64,000 bases of DNA from positions 167,001 through 231,000 of the forward strand of contig JAODUP010000457.1 of the NCBI GenBank assembly GCA_025642065.1, given 5' to 3'. Positions 23,632-33,590 of the stretch are shown here, piece by piece; the stretch's first letter is position 1, and each line of letters opens with the position of its first letter. The notes under the pieces were generated by a model. It was not told the origin of the DNA, searched no databases, and worked only from the letters and a program-made list of their open reading frames with translations. Source of the stretch: Paralvinella palmiformis. Its lineage: Eukaryota > Annelida > Polychaeta > Terebellida > Alvinellidae. A program made the position numbers and the translations under genes.

Positions 23632-24665
23632 TTTTATATTGCTAGGTTAATCGGAATTAATTTTCCTGTAATGTAAGGGTTTGTACATGGACTGTTTTCT
23701 TTAAAAATATTTAATCTGATTTTAACACAAATTTGGAACATGCAAGTAGTTGTGTGTGAATGTATAACATACAAAATCATTAACTGATATTCTTTCCATG
23801 AATGTAATATAATAATTGACTTTTGTGTAGTGCATTTTCCACAATTGTTCGCTTTGACAATATTGTAAAACAATACATGACATAAATATGATTGGTGTGA
23901 TAGATACAAAATAAGTAGTAAAAACAGATGAGTACACAAATTGACTAGTGTGGGTATTTTAGTTCAAAATAATGAGTTTTTAAGCGAGATTTAAAACGAG
24001 ATGGTGTCAGATTATCGAATATATAATGGTAGCATGTTCCAGATTTTTTATGCATATGCAGAAAATGCACGATCTCCATATCGGACTGTCCTAGTCTTCG
24101 GTATTTGCAACATGATGTGGGAAGATGATCACAATACTAAAACTAATGTCAAAACAAAAATATTCATACGACAAAAAGGCCATTTTACACAGTAAAATGG
24201 CTATATAATCGAGTCTCTATGTTTTCTGACTGATGGGCTACAAAAACGTAATCATTAACTTCTACATTAGTTTGATGGCACTGCAAAAACAGTTTTAGTG
24301 AATAGAGAATTATGGTGGTTCAAATAAGCACACAAAACAGTTGTAGAAATACAAATGCCACCCGTCATCTAATTAGTTTTGGAGAATTAGTACGTCTTGC
24401 TTTAACATTGTTCATACTCGATCGAACTTTGGTCAATCTCTGAAGGCTTTCTACATAACTTAATAAAATTTATTATATTAATTTAATCTTGAAATTTTTA
24501 TTACATAAACAGCTTATAGTTTTGGGATTCATGTTGATTACTTCTAAAACATAGAGTATAATAATTTTGGCACCCAGATTCTATGAAGAAATTTGCTTAC
24601 AAATAATGCAATACGCCTGTATTAATGTTACAGGAACTATAGTAAGTTTGAAATGTATATGTTAT

Positions 24666-24842
24666 GGCACCTCCATGGCTTAACTGGTGGAGCAGTTGGC
24701 CACAGAGCTACATAGCACCTGGGTTCAAAACCTTGGCCAGGCAATGTCAGAAGGGTGTTTCATCTTTCACTTAAAACTCATTACCTCTAGAGGTCACTCG
24801 GCCTATTTAGCTTACGTTGTGCACAAAAGTAGCCATAAAAAA
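24666..24842 (+). mobile_element. tRNA-derived SINE (family A), copy 2
   Basis: The A-box-like CTTAACTGGTGGAGCAG and B-box-like GGGTTCAAAACC are followed by GTGTTTCATCTTTCACTT, CTCATTACCTCTAGAGGTCA, CGGCCTATTTAGC and GTGCACAAAAGTAGCCATAA, the full family body. Confidence 0.8.
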
Positions 24843-25666
24843 TAAACATGTAGACTTGTTGCTTTAGTTAACAGTTGCTTTTGGGGCAACTTTGCTAATT
24901 TTTAATAATTACCACAAGCCACTATTAAGTACATGTGATGTCTTTCAATTTGATGAGCTTGCACTTCATCCACTTGTCTGTTTTAACTTCCTGCTGGGAT
25001 GAACTTTGAAGTGAGGCTCAAAATGAAAACTCACCAGAACCTAAAGCCATCACGCCGTTTTACACAATTTGTTGTACACCAACCAACTTCTATGTGACAA
25101 TTTGACATAAAACCCAGTACACACTGACTCCACTATATAGGTACTGGAATAGCAGATATGATTAGACCACTTGTTATAAATATATCGACTACAGCCATGT
25201 TATTACTCTCTTTTTATTCTAATGATATTTCACAAACATTCGAACCTTAAGATTTGTCGGGATGCGTTGTTGTCTTCTACCGCGACACATTAAAACAAAT
25301 ATTCAGGATCACCAAACGAGAACATTATCCACATGTGTATGTATTACTTTGCAAAATAAACAAAATGGTAACGCGAATAAATAACTACAATAAACAAAAG
25401 TAGCAGCTTTCAACACAAGAACTGATGTCAAATGAGGTAGTCAACTAAACCAATTATTATTTTAGAATCGTAAAACTTTGATTTTGTTAAATCCATTTAA
25501 CAACTATGATTCACCCTTAGGGTTATCCAGTTAAAATGTTATCATCCAACTATTAATACTTTAGACGACCAGTATGTATTTCTGCGAAAGACCAAACAGA
25601 ACCAGAAAAACTATGGACACTGTTTCTAATTGATTCCAGAAAAGGTCAAGGGAAATAAAGTCACAA

Positions 25667-25973
25667 CCGGACATGGGGTCAATTCCACATTAAATTTATC
25701 AATTCCAAATGTATCGATTCCAATTCCGGTTTTTTACCGACTCTTTTTTGCCCACTACTTTTTACCATGAGTAAGTAGTTACCTACATGAAATACCTATT
25801 CTGGATAGTCTATATTCCAAGTAGGATTGACATGGAAGAAATATTTCTGAATATAAAAATTAATTTGTAGAATAATTCTTTTGTACGAAAGTTCAATTCC
25901 ACTTTTTTTAAATAATCAATTCCGGAAATCGAATTGATGGTTAATTCCAGAATTGATTGACCCTGTATCTGGT
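25667..25973 (+). mobile_element. MITE with imperfect terminal inverted repeats (GGGTCAATTCC family), copy 2
   Basis: The left end CCGGACATGGGGTCAAT and the right end read inward (CCAGATACAGGGTCAAT) match at about 13 of 17 positions. The interior is non-coding and is the reverse complement of parts of the copy at 4727-4952. No target duplication was confirmed. Confidence 0.6.
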
Positions 25974-26053
25974 TAAAACTTGTTTCTCTTGCATACCTTA
26001 ATAGAAACTTGAATGGAGACTAATGAAATATAAATACTGACTTATGTCAAAGA

Positions 26054-26245
26054 TCACAATATTGTAAAAGTTGTTAATAGAAATGTTAACGTCAAAGGAA
26101 GTGTACGGCCCTGCAACTTAACCCTGTTGAAATAATACAGCAGAATTTCTCTACGACACCAACTGATCACAAAGATCACCATCAAAAGTATTAGTAACAA
26201 AACGCATCCCGCTCCGATTGCAATAAAATATGTATAATGGCTTTC
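26054..26245 (-). other. small single-pass membrane ORF candidate
   Basis: From the first ATG the frame begins M-E-S-H-Y-T-Y-F and then has about 24 hydrophobic residues (I-A-I-G-A-G-C-V-L-L-L-I-L-L-M-V-I-F-V-I), followed by a basic S-W-C-R-R-E-I stop-transfer segment. That is the layout of a small membrane protein or one transmembrane exon. A possible donor (GTTAAG) lies after F-N-R. AT-rich DNA often gives hydrophobic frames by chance and no relative is recognised; it may simply lie in the cyclin H 3' UTR. Confidence 0.2.
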
Positions 26246-26930
26246 CATAGGCAAAATTATACATTTTCTCTCATAACATCATTTCCTGCGACGTTTTTCT
26301 GCCAACCCAAAAATTACATGATGTTTTGTTCAATATGAATGAGTAATGCATTATCCACAATATGCAAATTAATACATTTCCAATGCATGCCATATGACAA
26401 CGTGTAATAAGACAAACAACAAATTCACTTTCATCACAAATAAGACGGTTTACCTTGTTGATAAAGGCAAACTCGTTCCACAGAAGTAAACAATACCTTG
26501 CATACCTAACAGTCGGGTATTATGTATACTGATATTTGACAAAAATGGACAGTACCATTAATTCTAATAATGTATTCTTTGAAATTTCAATGCATACTTT
26601 CCCTTCCTGTTGTAGCCTCACTGCCATTATACATATCAGTATATATTTCATTGAAATTGTGAGCAACAATCACAGAAAAATCCTGACCATTCTACAGATC
26701 TGTTATTGATCTGTTATTTTCCTCTCGTAGAACTCAAGATGAGAACTGAAGTTTTCTTCCTGTATTGTCTCATAATCCTATCAGTTGTCTACGAGCATTT
26801 AATTCCTCCTAAAACGGAAAATAGTGATAATTAAGAAGATTTTCAAGCAAATCTGACTTTATGAAAGCGATATTTCCTAAATGATACCGTATCAGATACG
26901 GCCACAAATAATTATCAACTATACTCAAAC

Positions 26931-27024
26931 CTATTCACATCTACACACCTCGGCCATTTTTGAACACTTTTTCAATCGCCGATCTTCTTCCTCCTCTAGT
27001 AACTCTTCTTGTTTCTGTCTGTAC
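26931..27024 (-). CDS. CCNH: cyclin H exon 9: charged C-terminal helix
   Basis: Acceptor TTGATGTTTCAG. With the AA carried from exon 8 the first base completes AAG (Lys), then Y-R-Q-K-Q-E-E-L-L-E-E-E-E-D-R-R-L-K-K and C-S-K-M-A-E. The frame either continues V-C-R-C-E to TAG at 26,931-26,933, or splices at the GTGTGT donor after 26,949 to an exon I could not find. The acidic character suits the cyclin H tail. Confidence 0.75.
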
Positions 27025-28263
27025 CTGAAACATCAAATACTTAACAGTGTAGATCAAGAGAATACCGTCAAATGGTGTTCTTTGTGGCATATATAGACTT
27101 CATAAAGGGGGTTATTGATTACATTAACTTGATAACATAGTATTGGTATACGGTCATTCGAACAATAAATAAGCACAGAAGATGACTACCTAAAAATCTT
27201 AAATAACAAATTCGTGTTAAAGTTGAAAATGTCTCGCATCCTACTACCTATACTTCATTTGTTGCTACGAAGCTCAGATGCTAAAGATGTAATGATGTCA
27301 GCTAATAAAATACTTTCAACGTGCTTACACGTAAACACTAAAACAATCGATCGAACAAACAACTTGATCGAAGCGTTTATAGCATCTGATATTCACCTGA
27401 GGAATAAACACTGCATAAGTTTATACAATGATAATAATAATACCCTAAAGCATAAGACAAACCCAACAATCTCAATTAGACAAATAATTGGCTTATAAAT
27501 ATTAAATATTACTGTAATAAGTTGATCTGGATAACGTTTATGAAGATCATACTTCCGTAAACAAAATCGGGAATAATATAATAATAATGTGACATTTTTG
27601 TAGCGCCCTCAATTCAGCTAGATAGCTGCTCTAGGCAGTAGTATTATTAACCCTGACACAGACCTGTTCCAATCCAGCACATATCTCAACTCCTGAGGGA
27701 GCATACAGCGCATGCTGCCATTATAGGTGCAAAGCATTACTCGAACATATAGCCATCACGTCCTGTCAGGTACTCATTTTTTTATGGATGAGTGAACCAG
27801 TCGCCACATGACAGCATTGCAGCTCCCAGAGCCTCAAACCCACGACCCTTTGAGCTATGCTCTAACTAACTGCGCTATCACGGCTCAACAAGTGTGGCCA
27901 ACATGAAGTTACGGGAAAAAATACCCCATTCAACGGGAAAAAGTAAATGAATTTAATTAAAAAAGTTAAATAGTATTAATTTCTTTGACATTCTGATTTT
28001 TAATGCACAACAATAAACAGTATGCTGATGTCTAATTCACTGTTATCCACTGTATTCACAAGCTCTATGCATGTATTGCTCCTTGATTTTCCCTTTAATA
28101 ATCCATATCATCTAAATATTATTACTATCCAAGTGTAGACACATGATGGAGAAACAGCCATGGGCTCATTCACGCAACATCAACAAAATGATAGCTGAAT
28201 TATTACAAGACTTATATCAAAACTAAACAAAAGCTATGATCTATATAAATAGCATCTAATTAT

Positions 28264-28307
<44 letters not shown>

Positions 28308-31300
28308 GTGTGTGTGTAAGTTTTGGTGCATGTGCCTGTTTTAGTATACATCATATAGAGAAGCAACAGGCACAGAGCATCAACATATCTAAACATCCTT
28401 CGAGACCTATCTCCATAAACCTAAATACAAATACAACTATACAGTACATTAATCTAAAAATAAAATGTTCAATAGCTCCACATATCGATACATATATGCA
28501 TATACCTAAGCATGTGTCTGGTCTACTCATCAGCCTGTGGGGCCCAGCTAATTCACTTTTCATACACGACAAATATGTCATGCCCAAGAGAAAGCGGCTA
28601 CATACAAAAGTGGAAGCACATAAAAATACCATTTAATACCACAGCTCACAGTAAACAACACGTGTGTGTGGTTCATTGGCAACTTACTACATACATATGA
28701 TAACTACTTTGACACCACAGTTTACATTCAACAGTAATTTTCTGTGGTCCAAAAGAAACCTGTATAAAAAAAATTCGCCACCTCAGATGTTGACTTCAGC
28801 TTTATTCTGGGTTCGAATAACTAAATAAATTCTACCTATATGGACCATATACAGCGATACACGTCTGACTAGTCGGCGTCGCAAGTTGTTCTCTAACCTG
28901 AGTGAAAAGTTAGGCCTTTTATAGAATCAGTGAAGTGATTTAGCTAAAATAAAAACAAAGTAGCAATACTGCACAATGGATTATTACTGAACTAGAACAA
29001 AACATTCATCACTAAGTGAACGTTCATTCACGTCTAATTTAGCGTCCCTAAGTATATGCAGTTAGGTGTGGTGGGATCTAAATTAAAGCGCCTATCCACT
29101 TGATCTATTTGACCCATGGTCGAGAACAGCAGATTTCAGGCAGATCTCCAGTAATGCGAATGACACATCAGAATTATAATAGCTATACATTTAACAAATT
29201 TCCTATATCAGTGTAACCTAATTACTCATAATATATAAATCCATCAAGCAGTATTGTATGCATTAATAGATCTGTGTCAATAGTCAGGTGTGTGTGTGTG
29301 CATGCATGTGTGTGCATGCGTGTGTGTGTGTTTATGTACTAAATAAATATGGTGCATGCAATATCAAACTGATCCCAACAAAAGTAAGAAAAAATATAAA
29401 ACAATATTTGAATAGAGAAGTACACATGTAGGCATTTGGGGGGGGGGGCAATATATTATATTATGATTATTGGTTGCCACCGAATTACTTAATCACTCTT
29501 AACATATCAATGAAAATGAATCCCTGAAAACCTAATTAATACCTTTACATAAACATCAGCATTAGCAATATTGCCATAATTCATCATTGTAAATTATTTA
29601 AAATGTTGTTTATTGTTTAGTGCATCTACATGAAAGTATACAACAAAGTATTGTTTAACTGTCCTAAATTACGTGATATTATGGTTATTCTTGTGTTCTC
29701 AAATGGAGAAAATACATGCAGAATTAGCCAGATAAAAATTTATATCATGTCCTACCTATCCCCCCCCCCCACTAATCTCCACCGAGTCTGATTCCATATC
29801 CATGGTCTACTTATAACATGGACCCCTGATACCATGTTATAATGAAATCTAGTCTGATTTAATCTAGCATGGATACAATCCACCATGATACACATACACA
29901 CAACCAGCCTACACGTCCTTGACATTTGCAAATTACTAGATTAAGGCCAAGTCAGTATATTACCTTCAGATTACGTCAGATACCTACTTTTCACTGTTTG
30001 GATTATTCTCCTGATTTCTGCACAACTCTAGTTTGTTTTCTATTTGCTTCACTTCATCCCTGTCTAACATCTCAGTATTCTTTACCATATACTTTATACC
30101 TGTAACAAAGGGATAAAATATGGTTTGTAGAGCTGTTATGGGCACAGCTTGAATTCTGTGAAATATAACTGCCATAATGGAACAAAATCTTGAAAAACGC
30201 CTCCATCATCATGTAGCGGTAGATAAAAATCATCAAAGGAAAGGATTAACATCACGAAAAGGTTACAGTCATATAATAATATTAATAATAATAATGTATA
30301 TTAAATAAAGCCCATCACTAGCAGGGGCCATTCAAAGGTGCTATACACTGATACCTCAAATAAGAAGCTATTTGAACAACAAACATTATTTATCAGTAAA
30401 ACCAACCCAGAACAATTGAGTTTTAGAATAGATTATTTCAAATGATGACATATTTCTAAATTCCACTTGCAATCAGGTCCATAAAGTGCAGGCTATGATA
30501 CTAAATCCACAATCACCATATGACTTGAACTGTGACCTGCAATAGTAACTGACTGGATACTATTGCATAATGTTTATATATACAGACTCATCCTGTATTA
30601 AATGAGAACTAGCTAGTGTTATAATCTAGTGAATGCTGATATCCAGCTTACTCTCAATTCTGGTGATAAAACTGCTTACTGAATTTTACACTTGTTCAGA
30701 TGTTACTGACGTTTGTATGAAATTACCTGCAGATCATCAAATGACCTCCTCTCAAATGATAAATTAACGAGACACAGAATCTTGTCTACTTACCTATTTA
30801 AAAAATATGGATAATCCAATAGCACTGCCGTTAGAGTATTGCAATGTAAACAACCAAGACTGAGTTTGAATCTACTCAAGGTACTTAAGTTTGTGGGATC
30901 TTTTGCAAAGAGTCACCACAACCGTGTTCAAATGTTCACCAGTCTAATTCTGCATCATGACGAAGTTCACGATAGCAAGAGATGAGCTCTTGGCTATAAA
31001 AGGCAGTGTACTTTCTAATAATTTCTGATCAAGTGGTTTAGGCTACTGACAAATCATAACATCTAACATAATTACTATAGTGTGTTAATGTCAAATTTTT
31101 TCACCAATAACAGCTTAATAATACCTGATATATTAAATTATATTGACTGGCACAAATTGTCAGCATCCTACTCCTAGTAACATTTTAGAAATGCATATCA
31201 TTCTAACAACTACTTTTCATTTCTATCCAAGTATAAGTATAAATTTGTGAATCAGTATACTCTGTTCTGACAAAAATCCAGTTTAACTCGGGTTAAACTA

Positions 31301-31438
31301 TTAAAACCCAGGTTTAACCCACCTGGCTAGGCTAAACCAGTTTAAACCTTGTTATACTCAAACCCTGAACAAAATAGACATGATAAATATAGCCTTTATC
31401 ATGTTGTCTCTTATGGAAGAGCTTTCTCACCATCATAA

Positions 31439-31492
<54 letters not shown>

Positions 31493-33548
31493 TATATCCT
31501 ATGAATGCAACTGACACATTATATATGGATCAAGATCAGATTTGTATTCAATGGTTTAGGTGCTCTTATATCCTGATATAATGTAATCACCATGTCCGGA
31601 TTGTCTGGATCTGAATGTACTTCACCTTTTAAGTAAAAATAAATTGTTTTGGAAAGAAACCTGTTTGTACTATTCACCTTTTCTGTAGAGTGTGTCTATG
31701 ATTTGAACGGTCAACACAAAATATAATACAGAAGGATGATTCTATCATGTAGCTAATTACAGTCAAGTAATTACATAATCTAACTTAAGTCAATTCCTGG
31801 TTAAGAAGTCCTTGATTAATTTTGATTAACTGGAATTTACCTCAACCAGATTGTGCATCTCTGTTGCCTAGTTGGTAGCATTGTAGGCCACAGACCTCTA
31901 ACACCTGGGTTAAAACCCTAGCCTGGCTATAGGCTATTTTTAAGGATGTTTCATCTTTCATCTCACCTCATTACCTTTGGAGGTCACTCGCCCCATTTAG
32001 TCTATCACGTGTACCAAAGGGGATTTAAAACAACAAAATTTACATTAACAACAAAATTTTACATTAACTAGATGTTGATTGGTTTACCCATATCCTCGGG
32101 GAAACATCCCACAAATATAGGTACAATCCTGATTCAAACCCATAATATGTAGACTTGTACTGCTCTAACCACTGTGCCATCGAAGCATCCTGGATCACAA
32201 TTGATACATCCCAAATTTAAGCTACCATGTGATGTCCAGCTTAACCTAACTGCCAGATTAACCATTAAGACTCTTGATCAATCAACTGATAAACCTATAC
32301 CCTGACAATCTACTTAATTGAGATTTGACTGTAACCAGGAAGTAACTCATCTTATCATAACTAATATATACTTACGTTTGACGTGTTCTATTGTCTTCAT
32401 TAAATGTTCTTTACCTCCAGTAGCTAGAAGTTTATTAGCAGCATAACTGGAATGGATAAAACAAACAGAAACATCACTGGTTATAATACTTTATGTTCTA
32501 AACACTTTATGTATAATACAAATTCAGCACGGCTTATTTAATAATTACAGAACCTGGTTAACACTAGAGACTTTCAACCTACAATTTGAATGCCTCCCTT
32601 GTGTAACCACAGAGATATAATGACCATTTTTAAATGTCTATTAATGGAATCCTTACTTTTTAATATTACTTTTTAATTATCACCATCTTTTCAGGTGGTT
32701 ATTTATTTTAACCATCAAATAGATATAACTATTATTGGTATAATAGTAATAATAATAAATTAGTAATAATAATAATAATAATAATAATTAAAAACTTATA
32801 ACGCCAATATCCTCGAAAACAACCGAGTTCAGTGGTGCACCTAGTACAGAGTTTAGGCAATCTCATAGTTAAGGTACACTGCAAAATTCATCAACAAATG
32901 ATTGGATGCAGTGGAAACTTAGAAAACTTAGAAAGGATAAGCAAATGGTGATGGAAAGAAATTGTGCTATTTGATGAGGTAATGAGTTCAGGGAGTGAAC
33001 TCCAAAGAGTAGAGACAGCAATTGAAAAAGGTCAAGTCCCAGCATGAGTTTTAACCCTGGGAACAGACAACAAGTGAAAAGAAGATGAACTGAGCCCTCT
33101 ACGCTTGGGCACTAGAGAAAGCAATATCAATATATAATAATATTGATTTAGTAAAGCACTCTCACTAGCAGGAGCCATTCAAGCTCTTACCCAGAAAAAA
33201 GCAGCCTTGAACAGATTTTGAAATACCCTGAAGTGGTTATTGCCACAGTGCATTTTAGATGACTTGCAAATATTCAACATCTCATTCTAACTTAGGCAAA
33301 TCTAATGAAGCATACACCTTCCATTATTAAAAGTTTTCTCCCAAATTAGCAAATATCTGGAAGGCTAAGGACATTATCTGTCCAAAATCAGTGTCAGAAT
33401 CATAAAATATCAGTTGATCGTGATAAACACTAAAAGCTAGTTACCTAACTAAGTTATAACCATGGCGACTAGCACTGTGTAACAAGGCAGCCAGAGCTAT
33501 CTGAAATATATGAGCAAGTAACTGTAATTCAATATAATGGCCAACACA

Positions 33549-33590
<42 letters not shown>

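Larger units (their letters stand above)
23111..26930. other. intergenic DNA between convergent stathmin and cyclin H
   Basis: It contains a partial CAGGGTTCATAC-family MITE (23,495-23,631), a short hairpin with 10-bp arms (24,179-24,201), a SINE family A copy (24,666-24,842), a MITE with inverted ends (25,667-25,973) and a small hydrophobic frame on the minus strand (26,054-26,245). Cyclin H transcripts probably end in this interval, but no clear poly(A) signal was picked. Confidence 0.6.
27025..29987 (-). other. cyclin H intron 8
   Basis: 3.0 kb from donor GTAGGT to acceptor TTTCAG. It holds a tRNA-like SINE (27,601-27,886), a TA microsatellite (28,267-28,304) and scattered GT-rich runs near 29,290-29,330. 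If retained, its second triplet is an in-frame TAG. A minus-strand AATAAA at 29,609-29,614 could end such a short transcript. Confidence 0.75.
30100..32375 (-). other. cyclin H intron 7
   Basis: 2.3 kb. It contains a LINE-tail copy (30,268-30,470), a long TA microsatellite (31,440-31,490), a SINE family A copy (31,853-32,030) and a SINE family B copy in reverse (32,083-32,190). Confidence 0.8.
32447..33444 (-). other. cyclin H intron 6 with CR1-like LINE remnant
   Basis: 1.0 kb, mostly occupied by a minus-strand LINE 3' fragment (32,757-33,120) and an adjoining short LINE-tail fragment (33,121-33,190). Confidence 0.8.

Noticed and set aside
24001..24195. 64-codon frame beginning M-V-S-D-Y-R
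   Set aside because: The DNA resembles an antisense LINE-type stretch (a TTCCAGA and GCACGATCTCCATA context), but it is too diverged to call and the protein is not recognised.
25254..25290. Short minus-strand K-T-T-T-H-P-D-K-S frame as cyclin H exon 10
   Set aside because: The acceptor is weak and there is no similarity to known cyclin H tails.
26740..26835. 31-codon plus-strand frame beginning M-R-T-E-V-F-F-L-Y-C
   Set aside because: It looks signal-peptide-like but is very short, AT-rich and unsupported by exon boundaries.
29984..30175. 63-codon frame as the true cyclin H C-terminus
   Set aside because: Its 5' part is intron and its stop is inside a GTAGGT donor; splicing to 27,024 restores a full-length tail in frame. 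Kept as a possible intron-retained form.
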